Source: Lepidonotus clava (lineage: Eukaryota; Annelida; Polychaeta; Phyllodocida; Polynoidae). Taken from it: a stretch of DNA of 64,000 bases. The position numbers and the translations under genes were made by a program. This document shows, piece by piece, positions 31,401-37,429 of this stretch (position 1 is its first letter; the number at the start of each line of letters is the position of its first letter). The notes beneath the pieces were generated by a model. The model did not search any database, was not told the DNA's origin, and was given only the letters and a program-made list of their open reading frames with translations. The stretch lies in contig OW387149.1 in NCBI GenBank assembly GCA_936440205.1, positions 29,666,966 through 29,730,965 of the forward strand, read 5' to 3'.

Positions 31401-33654
31401 TTATCTTATTTAACATGTCCTTTCAATTGGGTAGATTGGCAAAATCTTGGAAAATTGCAAAGATAACCCCATTGATGAAAGGAGGTAGTGCAGAAGATGT
31501 AAATAATCTTCGTCCAGTTTCCTTGTTACCTGTGATTGCAAAAATGGTAGGAAAAGTTGTTCATAGAATCACATATAATTACTGTGTTGACAATGATTTA
31601 CTTAGTAAAAAACAGGGAGGATTTAGGCCTGGATATTCAACGAGTATCACGACAGCCTTTTTTATAAATGAAATTTATGAGGCGATGAATAATAAAGAAT
31701 TTATGATAGCTACTTATATCGACGCAACAAAAGCTTTTGATTCAGTTGATCATACTATACTACTCAAAAAGTTAAATAGATTTGGAATTAAAAACAAGGC
31801 TTATGACTGGTTCAAGGATTATCTCTCTGATAGATTTCAATGTGTAAAGGCTAATGATGTAATATCAGAAGCTAAATTAATACGTTGTGGAGTACCACAG
31901 GGTAGTGTGTGTGGTCCTTTGCTCTTCTTAATTTATATAAATGATCTATGCAATGCTATGCAATGCACAGATCTCTCACTTTATGCAGACGACACTGTTC
32001 TATATGTAAGACATTCAAATTTAGATGAAGCATTGAGAAAAATGCAAGTTGATTTGAACAATTTAGATTTATGGTGTTCCAAAAATAAGATATCTATTAA
32101 TAATAAGAAAACTAAATTCTGTATTTATGGTATGAGATCTGTGGTTAAGAAAAGCAAACACCCAAATTGTATATTATCCCTGAGTAATAAGAGACTTGAA
32201 AGAGTCTACTCATATAGATATTTGGGTTTTGCTTTAGATGAACATCTTAACTTTAATAAACATATTTCTGATTTATGTAAGATAGTAAACCACAAGCTGT
32301 ATATCCTTTCACGTATGAGAAAATACCTTACCAAAGAAGCCAGTATAATGATTTTTAAATCCATGCTGCTATCATTGATTGAATATGGAGATGTAATTTA
32401 CACAGGTACTACTACTAGAAACATAGATAAGATTTCTAAGTTATTTTATAGAGGACTTAGAATATGCCTAGGTGATGGTATCTATCGTAGTAAAATTGAA
32501 ATATGCAAAGCTTGCAATCTAGCACCTATAGATGTTAGAAGTAAGAATCATCTACTATTATTTATGCATAAGTTAAGGAATGATAATTCATTGTTAAAAC
32601 CAAAAGTACGTAATACTAGATTGCATGATGCACCAGTTTTTAATTGTTATAAACCGAACAATGAAAAGGCTAAAATGAATGTTTTTTATCGTGGTGCTAG
32701 GTTATGGAATGAGATGCCTTCTGATAAACGAAATATGAATTATAATGAGTTTAAATCACATACCACCAAATCTATGAAAGCCCTTTTAAATTGATCTTAG
32801 AATTGATGCTTTAACATGTTTCCTCATGTCCATGTTCTTTTTATTTCATATACCAAATTTTATCAGTTGTATGAATGGTAGATACAATGTCTCTTTCCAG
32901 CTTTTATGTGTACGATATACTTTTCTTTGTCAGAAGCTTATGTTATGAGTTACTTTTGAAAGTCTACAAATCACTTTTGTGATGTTTTATATACACAAGT
33001 AACATCAAAGCATGTAATTGCATGCTACTCAGGCATTGAATGTAAACAAGTGCTTTTGCACTTATTTTTTGTCTGAATAAAGAAACGAATTGAAAAAAAA
33101 AAAAAAAAAATACGGTTTACTTTTGATCCATTTCTATATCCCATTGACAATATCTATTTGATGTTCAGATAAGAAACGTTTAGGTTAAATTGCATAATAT
33201 TTACTTCAAGCATATAATCATCAGTGGCGGATCCACGGGGGGGGGGGGGCAAACGGGGAAAGGATTTTGGCAACTTCAAATTGGAAGATTTGTGTAAATC
33301 TGGTGTTTTCAATGTTTAATTTTATAAGGGCTTAAGGTACCCCCCCTAGAGCACTGACTCTGGATCCGCCCCTGCTCATGGGCTTTTACCTTGATGTTTG
33401 ACCATGCAGAATACATCTAATATTTTTCGTTATAACTTGTGTTTTTTAAATTTAACAGGTGTCATAAACAAGTGTCAAAGTAGGTACTTGAACCAGGAGA
33501 TCTGGGCGCTGAGGTTGGCGATGAGTCCCTCCAGGTCTATCTCGGGTAGTTCCTCATGGTCGCTGTAGTACCAGGGGTCCCTTTCCTCCGTCCACTGAGA
33601 CTGGACCAAGCCTAAAGTTAGGCTCAGTGCGCCAAGTGATAAGAACGCCAACAT
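10246..33654 (-). CDS. Secreted CUB-domain protein (3' end not found)
   Basis: Ten coding exons on the minus strand: 33488-33654, 29701-29891, 28577-28729, 27974-28119, 24235-24454, 23056-23577, 22298-22437, 21221-21503, 11520-11827 and 10246-10422. All junctions are GT-AG and the phases agree throughout, giving 2307 bp (769 codons) with no stop. Order of parts: signal peptide, acidic linker, a Cys-rich helical stretch, CUB 1 (exons 2-4), a region of unknown fold (exon 5), a Ser/Thr/Gln-rich linker (exon 6), CUB 2 (exons 7-8), then an unrecognised Cys- and Trp-rich region (exons 9-10). CUB domains are extracellular binding modules, so a secreted adhesion or matrix role is likely, but no named orthologue is recognised. 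The last donor is intact, so further exons lie to the left, probably outside the window. Introns reach 9.4 kb and are full of mobile elements. Confidence 0.8.
11114..11370. repeat. Dispersed repeat B, copy 1
   Basis: Begins taatataagaagaccc. An inner inverted pair AGAAGACCC/GGGTCTTCT is followed by a second pair TTTATCACCC/GGGTGATAAA. It also contains a hairpin with 15-bp arms (11166-11180 and 11197-11212) that copy 2 lacks. Non-coding, MITE-like. Confidence 0.7.
11520..11827 (-). CDS. CUB gene exon 9
   Basis: Acceptor CCCCCTCCCCAG; 308 bp, entering in phase 1 and leaving in phase 0, with donor GTTAGCC. Codes about 102 residues with SCLGTSAFLQY, ECGYYRPN, YPPCVTAEV and CKRNSACTDVQIK: an extracellular Cys-bearing region directly after CUB 2. 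The fold is not recognised. The AGG/GTT junction is ordinary but weak. Confidence 0.8.
12360..12562. repeat. Dispersed repeat B, copy 2
   Basis: Second copy of the 11114-11370 repeat, without the inner hairpin. It keeps both inverted pairs and the block ggagcggtacatacagc...cagccgtgcgggtgataaa. Confidence 0.7.
12640..13585. repeat. CAGTAGT word-saturated array
   Basis: About 950 bp in which cagt(a/g), aatcagt and cagtagt recur every 10-30 bp on both strands, without a fixed period. No coding, no clean tandem unit and no inverted ends. Confidence 0.55.
14040..14335. repeat. GATGCTATCC/GGATAGCATC array, left
   Basis: Decamers gatgctatcc and ggatagcatc, and the related gatgctaa and ttagcatc, alternate in both orientations with tttgtggtttagtg and acaaatatttgt spacers. 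A related block lies beyond the LINE at 18690-18900. Confidence 0.65.
14741..17860 (-). mobile_element. CR1/Jockey-group LINE, ORF intact
   Basis: Minus-strand LINE. A poly-T run at 14741-14753 is its 3' tail, a 3' UTR of about 230 bp follows, then one long ORF (14990-17836). No ORF1 is seen upstream, so it is either 5'-truncated just before ORF2 or its 5' UTR is the repeat block at 18029-18360. No target duplication was recognised. It lies in the 9.4-kb intron of the CUB gene, in the same orientation. Confidence 0.85.
14990..17836 (-). CDS. LINE ORF2: endonuclease plus reverse transcriptase
   Basis: 948 residues without interruption. The N-terminal part is an APE-type endonuclease with IMHLNIRRMSNK, LLSETWL, RGGGLCIHLK, IIVIGDMNIDY and NISDHLPIF. 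The RT follows with PIVPLPK-type entry motifs, HGFRKNHSTISAI, FLDLKKAFDTVSH, GVPQGSILGPTLFSIYIN and the catalytic YADDTLLY near residue 690. The C-terminus carries the AWNKLPPE motif common in CR1/Jockey-group proteins. The protein nicks target DNA and primes reverse transcription of its own RNA at the nick. All catalytic motifs are present, so this copy moved recently. The first Met (17836) is used; a Met five codons later is equally possible. Confidence 0.92.
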   Translation of the reverse strand: MYTGAMEVSYIQESKGLKIMHLNIRRMSNKLEDLHTKFNLCDVILLSETWLASSTPDAVVALRGYNIIRLDRDSILNKRGGGLCIHLKENIYYEKLADCPEVVSPDIEYIGLRIKIGMHKPIVIILTYRPPSGKVNQFVKQVKAIIQPIDRDRNDIIVIGDMNIDYSTVTKNPNKKKLIELENKFNLKQVVKGYTRENEKTRTLLDLCFTDIADKMTTAILNYNISDHLPIFLCIKKIRNKITKKEVVGRSYMKYDKPSFFRLLINQQWQEFEKDQDIDSKWNHYLENISSALNLMCPIKILTVPESKPKWLSNAILAQMRLRDKAYRKARKTANAADWLAAHELRNRVGMEVKRSKITYIRNTLEQNKTNPKKFWRQINELLPKTSNCQINSLMDEESGREYAGQDISDHINKYFANIGPKLASKCDRTQRVGGVALDGWHHLTSIPITIAELMPLLKRIDISKSASIDNIKSMVLKDVFIQDPIKLLDIFNLSLQTGVFPMSWKLSTIVPLPKVKNPKTATDLRPVALTPLPGKLLEKIICDRLQKYLEDNAILSKFQHGFRKNHSTISAITSFLNDIYNKFNDKIDSYIIFLDLKKAFDTVSHSKLLTKLQLLGLDNISMKWFKSYLSERKQCVKVNDSVSSCLPITYGVPQGSILGPTLFSIYINEITSIVNCGVQLYADDTLLYHSDAEVLQQELNKVVGWCDANLLTINTKKSLWMKTKIICNEPVPQNTFSIKGVSMLYADKYRYLGVLVDDRLSFQHQYTSTFGAVQSKLNYFKTIRKFLNVHAARTIYISTILPIMEYADFTYDQGITYLNNRLQKLQNQGLLIVYNQHMKKYNERDSTETLHRNCKLFKLYHRRHLHLLQYAFTLRRLCELIDEREIATRRHAGVMFKVDRYYHYKAPKNPRYRAIIAWNKLPPETAMIQDRDNFKCCIKQAIENPFV
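18029..18360. repeat. GCTCATCGAAC repeat block
   Basis: The word gctcatcgaac starts at 18029, 18134, 18254 and 18347, about 93-120 bp apart, each followed by a similar (t)tgacaatgattata-like stretch. These are degenerate units of about 105 bp lying just upstream of the minus-strand LINE ORF, where a LINE 5' UTR would be. Confidence 0.6.
18690..18900. repeat. GGATAGCATC array, right
   Basis: Carries ggatagcatc several times, plus ttgtggtttagtg and gtcctgacat, mirroring the left block at 14040-14335 in inverted sense on the other side of the LINE. Confidence 0.6.
19252..20298. mobile_element. MITE family A, copy 2 (interrupted)
   Basis: The left half (19252-19500) and right half (20183-20298) match the MITE at 795-1149. 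Ends are GCGAGCCAAAAGC and GCTTTTGGCTCCG, with TTTAAA on both sides as a possible target duplication. About 680 bp of other DNA is inserted between the halves, including the hairpin at 20032-20177. Confidence 0.7.
20032..20177. repeat. Long hairpin (about 65-bp arms)
   Basis: Near-perfect inverted repeat. Arms run from GGAAAACTACA through GGATGGTGCAGAATAC and TAACTAATTTTGGTGCAC to a short CTTCGGG-type loop and back. It looks like a foldback element or a recent inverted duplication. No open frame. Confidence 0.8.
20305..21220. other. Intronic DNA, one unproven exon-like patch
   Basis: Mostly featureless. On the minus strand 20345-20570 is open, Cys-rich and bounded by AG and GT, but its phase does not fit between exons 8 and 9 of the CUB gene, so it is not called. 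Confidence 0.4.
21221..21503 (-). CDS. CUB gene exon 8 (CUB 2, C-terminal half)
   Basis: Acceptor TTGTCGCAG; 283 bp, phase 0 to 1; donor GTATCTC. The CUB core is clear: a hydrophobic strand (VTSLRF), Cys then GLVIVDGRG, YGPFC, and a closing Gly-Ser-Phe-Arg-Ala strand before TPC. The Cys pair spans the usual CUB C3-C4 spacing. Confidence 0.88.
21529..21675. repeat. CAGGGGCGGATCC-type MITE remnant
   Basis: Starts cagggacggatttagggggg and runs into C-tracts. It matches the left end of the family seen more fully at 26130-26286 and 33222-33374. The right end is lost in the C-tract. Confidence 0.5.
22298..22437 (-). CDS. CUB gene exon 7 (CUB 2, N-terminal half)
   Basis: Acceptor CACACCTTTCAG; 140 bp, phase 1 to 0; donor GTAATGC. 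Codes the start of CUB 2, with QCFWSISALGDAYVQFQ, where CFW is the typical Cys-x-Trp strand of CUB domains. Confidence 0.87.
22438..23055. other. Intron, nothing recognised
   Basis: 618-bp intron between exons 7 and 6; AT-rich, no repeat or frame worth noting. Confidence 0.6.
23056..23577 (-). CDS. CUB gene exon 6 (linker)
   Basis: Acceptor ATCTCTTTGACAG; 522 bp, phase 1 to 1; donor GTAAGACC. Codes 174 residues rich in Ser, Thr, Gln and Asn with several N-glycosylation sequons: an unstructured extracellular spacer between the two CUB regions. Its last third is more regular and ends in DHQCIG, which may begin CUB 2. Confidence 0.85.
23866..24004. repeat. CAGGGGCGGAT-type MITE
   Basis: Left end caggggcagatacagg, right end taaatccgcccctt; G- and C-rich interior. 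Same family as 26130-26286. Confidence 0.55.
24235..24454 (-). CDS. CUB gene exon 5
   Basis: Acceptor CACTTTCAG; 220 bp, phase 0 to 1; donor GTGAGTTG. Codes a Tyr- and Thr-rich region with strands HVTVDYSDTIGVRVNY and VNGSVRLFDG after CUB 1. It may be a second CUB-like sandwich without its Cys. Its first 91 bp are copied twice more in the intron just upstream (24364-24752). Confidence 0.85.
24364..24752. repeat. 144-bp tandem copies of an exon start
   Basis: Three copies at a 144-bp period. Each holds the first 91 bp of exon 5 plus about 53 bp of the preceding intron, including the acceptor. The copies ending at 24598 and 24742 have no donor and no rest of the exon. Confidence 0.9.
24829..25506. 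mobile_element. CAGGCCCGTA-type MITE with nested copy
   Basis: Outer element from caggcctgtatccagg to cctggatacgggcttg. A second element of similar type (caggcctgtagccgg to ggctacgggcctg) sits inside at about 25133-25371. Both have long C or G tracts. The ends resemble hAT-type MITEs; no reliable target duplication was found. Confidence 0.6.
26059..26475. mobile_element. CAGGCCCGTACCCAGG MITE
   Basis: Left end caggcccgtacccagg; right end merges into a G-tract and agggcctg. Carries the nested element 26130-26286. Confidence 0.5.
26130..26286. mobile_element. CAGTGGCGGATC MITE (nested)
   Basis: 157 bp from cagtggcggatctagagg to ctctggatccgcccctg, flanked by gtttc on both sides as a likely 5-bp target duplication. 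Confidence 0.7.
26653..27237. mobile_element. CAGGCCCGCACCCAGG MITE
   Basis: Left end caggcccgcacccagg, right end cctgggtacgggcctg, about 585 bp, no coding. Same family as 26059-26475. Confidence 0.6.
27547..27916. mobile_element. PIF/Harbinger-like MITE
   Basis: 370 bp with 25-bp inverted ends (TGCCGGGTCCCCACTTCGGC against TGCCGCGTCCCCACTTGGCC on the other strand), flanked by TTA on each side. The interior repeats gtcgggcgacta and gtccggcgac many times, likely binding sites for a transposase. Confidence 0.8.
27974..28119 (-). CDS. CUB gene exon 4 (CUB 1, C-terminal half)
   Basis: Acceptor GCCCACCTCAG; 146 bp, phase 1 to 0; donor GTGAGTAG. Codes LMGKLCGRL and the closing KYGFRAVYQ strand typical of a CUB end. 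Confidence 0.88.
28290..28470. repeat. GCGACATGGGCC word array
   Basis: Short repeats of gcgacatgggccttag, agtgacatgggccc and gacattagcaat-like words; irregular spacing. Confidence 0.5.
28577..28729 (-). CDS. CUB gene exon 3 (CUB 1, N-terminal half)
   Basis: Acceptor GCTTCAG; 153 bp, phase 1 to 1; donor GTAAGTTA. Codes the clearest CUB signature here: SCHWYLEVPAGFLVNLTFDQF, then a Cys in SCIYDSVEVFDG. The acidic SCIYDSVEVFDG block is where cbCUB domains bind calcium. Confidence 0.92.
28730..29394. other. Intron part, nothing recognised
   Basis: AT-rich intronic DNA; a 60-codon minus-strand frame at 28879-29061 has no support. Confidence 0.5.
29395..29500. repeat. TTGACAAG/CTTGTCAA word array
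   Basis: The octamer ttgacaag or its complement occurs at least five times in about 100 bp, in both orientations. Confidence 0.6.
29701..29891 (-). CDS. CUB gene exon 2
   Basis: The acceptor chosen is TACCACTAG (exon from 29891), because it alone joins exon 1 in phase 2. An alternative AG 8 bp further would break the frame. 191 bp, phase 2 to 1; donor GTAAGGG. Codes a Cys-rich helical stretch (HGCLEANYRDCASEYG) and then CGNLRMG, the entry to CUB 1. Confidence 0.82.
29940..30300. repeat. AACGTTATAATAACATTAT array
   Basis: aacattataataacattat, its near-palindrome ataatgttattataatgt and aacgttat words recur about eight times on both strands, with no fixed unit. Confidence 0.6.
30311..30490. 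repeat. TGGCGGATCC MITE remnant
   Basis: A diverged copy: left end with tagtggccgtttc and a G-tract, right end actctggatccgcc. Confidence 0.5.
30841..33112 (+). mobile_element. 5'-truncated CR1/Jockey-group LINE
   Basis: The coding frame is already open at the left junction near 30841 (the endonuclease is absent). The ORF ends at 32794, followed by about 290 bp of 3' UTR with aataaa and a poly-A tail ending near 33112. Inserted in intron 1 of the CUB gene, antisense to it. No target duplication recognised. Confidence 0.85.
30890..32794 (+). CDS. LINE reverse transcriptase (truncated ORF2)
   Basis: 634 residues from the first Met, though the homologous frame opens some 16 codons earlier. It carries the linker KKFWQSIQKILP, RT entry LRPVSLLPVIAKMV, GGFRPGYSTSITTAF, motif A YIDATKAFDSVDH, GVPQGSVCGPLLFLIYIND and the catalytic YADDTVLY near residue 370. 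The C-terminal GARLWNEMPSDKR motif is shared with the other LINEs here. The APE endonuclease is missing, so this copy cannot move alone. The frame has no interruption, so the insertion is recent. Confidence 0.9.
   Translation: MIKDKDEALKQAKIGNDQNRWRIARTLRNNCINRLRQARADFIKENLENNRNDSKKFWQSIQKILPSSKNSKNSNLHLFDVNTDSFVESDDTASFINDFFVNIGPSLAARHDTPWDYYGKEVDCTLNSFMTNEEEIVSICKELNINKSSCIENLSTEILRDAFIVIPDKLVILFNMSFQLGRLAKSWKIAKITPLMKGGSAEDVNNLRPVSLLPVIAKMVGKVVHRITYNYCVDNDLLSKKQGGFRPGYSTSITTAFFINEIYEAMNNKEFMIATYIDATKAFDSVDHTILLKKLNRFGIKNKAYDWFKDYLSDRFQCVKANDVISEAKLIRCGVPQGSVCGPLLFLIYINDLCNAMQCTDLSLYADDTVLYVRHSNLDEALRKMQVDLNNLDLWCSKNKISINNKKTKFCIYGMRSVVKKSKHPNCILSLSNKRLERVYSYRYLGFALDEHLNFNKHISDLCKIVNHKLYILSRMRKYLTKEASIMIFKSMLLSLIEYGDVIYTGTTTRNIDKISKLFYRGLRICLGDGIYRSKIEICKACNLAPIDVRSKNHLLLFMHKLRNDNSLLKPKVRNTRLHDAPVFNCYKPNNEKAKMNVFYRGARLWNEMPSDKRNMNYNEFKSHTTKSMKALLN
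33222..33374. mobile_element. CAGTGGCGGATCC MITE
   Basis: 153 bp from cagtggcggatccacgggg to tctggatccgcccctg, with a G-tract. Flanks atcat/ctcat suggest an imperfect 5-bp target duplication. Confidence 0.65.
33488..33654 (-). CDS. CUB gene exon 1 (signal peptide)
   Basis: The start Met (33654) opens a hydrophobic signal peptide, MLAFLSLGALSLTLGLVQSQ, followed by an acidic segment with NLSAQISWFK. An upstream in-frame Met at 33789 would bury the signal peptide, so it is not used. 167 bp, leaving in phase 2 at a weak donor (GTACCTAC). A GT with a far better consensus (GTAAGTAAA) at 34628 marks a probable 5' UTR exon upstream. Confidence 0.75.
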
Positions 33655-34920
33655 TGCTCGGGGAAATAGAAAGGAAGGGGTCAGTACTCTTTGCAGCTTT
33701 TTGGAAAACCAATGTTTAACATAATTAAACATTTTTGATCTGCAATATCTCGTGTCATGCAAGGCTGAGAGATACGTGCATATAAGCAACGCATGTATGC
33801 TTAAGGAACATTGTCTCGGATATTTGATAAATGTCTTCGTTCTTACGTTCTTATTTAACTTGTCGGTTTGATTTTAAATAAAGTTTCATCTTCCTGAAAA
33901 TCTTCTGCAGCTGGTGTTTGTCCAACAGTTCTTTCAACCTTTTGAGTTCTTGTTTTATGTAACAATGGTATATCATAAATCTTTCAACGAAATTAAAAGC
34001 CCCCCCAAAAAATCTGAGGCAAGGTTCCCTAGAAATGAATGGTATTGATCAGCCTGTGAAGCTTTAAATGTAATGAAGGTATACCGGATCAAATGATAAA
34101 AGGAAAACAATAATTATGTTAATTTGCCAATATTTGGCATCAGGCTTATGTCCATATCTATGCGTCATTTTTTTTTTTTTTTATTAACCACAATCATCTC
34201 ATACAGATGTTCTTCCATGTAGGTATCAGGCAGTTTATAAGTAATAGTACAATGTATTCAATTAAGATTTAACACACATTAGGTTAAACAATGGTATAAT
34301 ATAATACTTATATACAATTATACCCCATGCTAAGTTAAGCGATGAGGCCTTTAGATGATACGACAATGATAGAGTATTACGGTATGTTCAATTATAGGTA
34401 GTTAACAAAAAGTCCTTATATAAATATTAGAACTTTAAATCATCTGTTCTTGATCAGAGTTGCCATACTAAGTTAAGTGCTCATTTCACTTGCGTTGGAC
34501 ATTTCACTCGTGTTAATTGACAGGAACACGGGGTAACTTTTATAAGTAATTATTGCCGCCCATATCTCAGTAGTCTATCCTAACTTTGTTGGATACTTTG
34601 TTTCTTTTGCAAATAAACGTTTACTTACCTCAAGGTTTCCTCATTCTTTTTCACTAATATCTGTATGTGAGTTTTCCCAGTTTGTCGATTGTCGACTGTG
34701 TGGACCTCTTGTGAGTAGCGCGCATGCGTCAACACCTGTTGGCGCATGCCCGTTGATGGTTATGCAAAGTTTATGCAAATTCATGTCAACATCCGGTGGA
34801 TCATATCTTTAGTGTTTTGAATATCGTTTATTCTATGAAAAGATGTTTTTGCAATATGACTTCTTTCAAGATTCCTTTCCTCTACCTATTGATATATGCC
34901 CAGGACGAAGATGAGAGTCA
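33655..34920. other. CUB gene 5' region
   Basis: On the minus strand a probable untranslated exon starts just right of 34629, with donor GTAAGTAAACG, joining an acceptor AG directly before the start codon (33656-33657). A 15-base T-run near 34168 might be a minus-strand poly-A tail of an old retroelement. No promoter motif could be fixed. Confidence 0.4.
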
Positions 34921-34923
34921 TAT

Positions 34924-35001
34924 GTATGTGTCTGTATGTATGTGTGTATGTATGTATGTATGTATGTATGTATGTATGTATGTATGTATGTATGTATGTA
35001 T
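34924..35001. repeat. (TATG)n microsatellite
   Basis: About 19 tetranucleotide units, with a few gtctg/gtgtg variants at the left. Open frames across it are trivial. Confidence 0.95.
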
Positions 35002-35187
35002 TGTACATCAAAGAGATACATGATATTATGTATGTCTATGTAATGTATAGGCCTACATACATGCACAGGAAATGTATTGCAACCCACTGTTTTGGGACAA
35101 GCTATATCTTTCAGACTTTCATGGTTAATCAATTGACAGGGGACTTTTTCGGGATATCAGTTTTCTGATGTCACAATCCCAAATCCG

Positions 35188-35420
35188 GGGGGGGGGGGGG
35201 GGGGGGGGTAAATATGTGCATCTGACTTTTAACCATCAACCTGTGGTTGTCACTTTTTGTCTTTGTAATGTAAAATCAATTTGGAGCAATCTTAATCACT
35301 CAGGATTCTTTCCCCAATAGCGCGTCCTCAAATGTTTCACGGTCATGTGTAATACCAACAAATTGCATGCAAACTCTGCATGACTCCCTCTCTTGAATAT
35401 TTAGCCCCCCCCCCCCCCCC
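35188..35420. repeat. Poly-G then poly-C tracts
   Basis: A run of about 22 G at 35188-35209 and a run of about 16 C near 35405-35420, some 200 bp apart and complementary. They could form G-quadruplex or paired structures. Confidence 0.8.
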
Positions 35421-35961
35421 CTCCCTCCCTCCCCCGATTAAAAACATGCAGGGCCAACGCCCGACCACCACGTCACGACGGACCTAATCCAAGTTGTAGT
35501 TAACACCTTTACAGGTAGGTAATGATGTATCATGGAGACAGGTGCCAACGGTCTCGATAAAATTTGATATAGTACAAGGTGTAATAGCCTGTATGTTGTG
35601 TGAGGTATTTCCGTATATTGGCTTAAATAGTTTCATTTCACTCATAACGTTGTCACGATTTGATGTGATTTGTTTGAACTGAAATATATACGAGACGAGC
35701 CTTCGTTATAATGTATCCGGTGACGCATCTAGATACTCAAAGGAAGGGCGGGGACTGTTTATTGTTGTTTTTTTAAAAAGAATGTATAAAGATTAACAAG
35801 TAATCATACGTTTAGCCCGAATTTACATCAACCCTTTCACCCCGGGAAACCATTAAAGTGGCTCTATAGTAAATTCCCATAGGAATGGCCTTCAAACAGG
35901 AGTTGTTTAGCTTCCAGAAGTTGAAAGAATTTTTCAAAAATTACAATTAGAACCAGAGATT

Positions 35962-36245
35962 AGCAAAGATACGGTAAAGCGACGCTTCCCGTGCTGCGCA
36001 ACCACACAACTGTCAAAAGACAGTTCAATCGTTGCCCTTCTGACTCACCCGGTCTCATTGCAGGCATGATGATACATGTTGCTACATTTATAAATGTGCC
36101 TCCTGAAAGTAAGGAGGCTAAACTTAAACGGGATTTTGGAGAAAGAAGATGGATGCGGCGTCTCAGCACCATTTCTCCCTGTGGCCTCAATGTAATGGAC
36201 TAAACCATAACAAATCGTTTTGTACTATTGTTTCGTCTTAAAAAC
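35962..36245 (+). mobile_element. Penelope-like (GIY-YIG) retroelement fragment
   Basis: Flanked by a perfect 15-bp target duplication, TTAGAACCAGAGATT (35947-35961 and 36246-36260). It codes a C-terminal piece ending ERRWMRRLSTISPCGLNVMD, which fits the conserved E-x-x-W-I-x-x-L-x-T-x-x-P-x-G-L-N end of GIY-YIG endonuclease domains of Penelope-like elements. Heavily 5'-truncated. Confidence 0.55.
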
Positions 36246-37148
36246 TTAGAACCAGAGATTGTGAATGTTTGAATATTCTAGCATCAGTTCATTAGGAAAT
36301 GATAGAATTCCAATTGAACACATATGTAGGAGGTACACAAATTAGAATTTGTCACAACTAATCAAAATCGTGGAAAATGTTAACTATTGAAAGATTATGT
36401 AATTTTTGAATGGTCATAACTTTGGTTTCATTTATGATAATTTCAAACTGCTTTTTTTGTGAAAACAAGATAAATCTATTATGTTCTTTGAAATGAATAG
36501 AATAGATATCTCACCAAATGTGACCCGTTTTGGCGAAATAAGTCGGATGTTGCAGAAAGTCGAACTGAGATATGGGGCTCTGAAGTCGCATTTCGCATTT
36601 TTTATCGAAAATAGGTTTTTCTTTTATTCATATCTCCTATATCAGAAGTCTTCCCAAAAGAATTTTTAGGTCCCAAAGCCATCTCTAAGTCCCTCTAAAT
36701 AGGCCCCAAAGACGCGCAACGCCTCAGTGATCTGAAACAAAAGACCCTCGATTCACGCCATTTTTCCCTAACTTCGCGGCTTGCCTGTCGGTCTGGATCC
36801 CATCCCAGCCCCATGTTCCGGGTACCTGCTGAAAGGGCGCGAAGTGAACTGGCCAATGACAGCCTCGGATTTTGAATTCGCGCCGGCAAGGACCAATCAG
36901 AACGTGTTTTCCCAATCATCATCCCGTAAACAATCGTCGTCAAGGAGGTCACGTGTGCGGAATGCGGCGTGCTGATTGGCTGAGAGGCCTCGCGTGCCTT
37001 CCGGTTTCAGTTGTTGTGGAAATTTAAAGGGACGCATGGCGAGCAGGACGGACGTGCGACATCACTTCTCCGACGGATTTAGCTGTTTTAATCCTGGATC
37101 ACTGCTGGATTTTGATGTGGATTACCTCCCAACATCGTCGGGAAGGAC

Positions 37149-37429
37149 ATGGATTGCGAGGAGGCTGTCGCAGATGCCCTGAATACGATAAATCGGGCGA
37201 ATTTACGTGGTATAGCCGAGCCACAGCAATGGCGGACTCTGGTCGACGAGTACTTTCTCTTCGCCGACGGGGAGGAGGGGCAAGACGATCCCCCCGAGGA
37301 AGAAGAAGATGTTCAGGAGGATCTAGGGGAACCGGAGGATGCTGAGGATGATGAGGATGAGCCACTAGTCATCCCTGACCCCATGGACGACCTTCTACAG
37401 GCGGAGTGGGACGACTGCGAACGCTTCAT
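37149..37429 (+). CDS. Transposase exon 1
   Basis: ATG at 37149; leaves in phase 2 at AT/GTGAGT. Codes MDCEEAVADALNTINRANL and the acidic tract. Confidence 0.8.

Noticed and set aside
34866-35168. Frames over the TATG microsatellite
   Set aside because: Simple-sequence artefacts.
35991-36203. 70-codon frame read as a small host gene
   Set aside because: It lies wholly within the 284-bp insert with a 15-bp target duplication and ends in a GIY-YIG-like motif, so it is retroelement debris.
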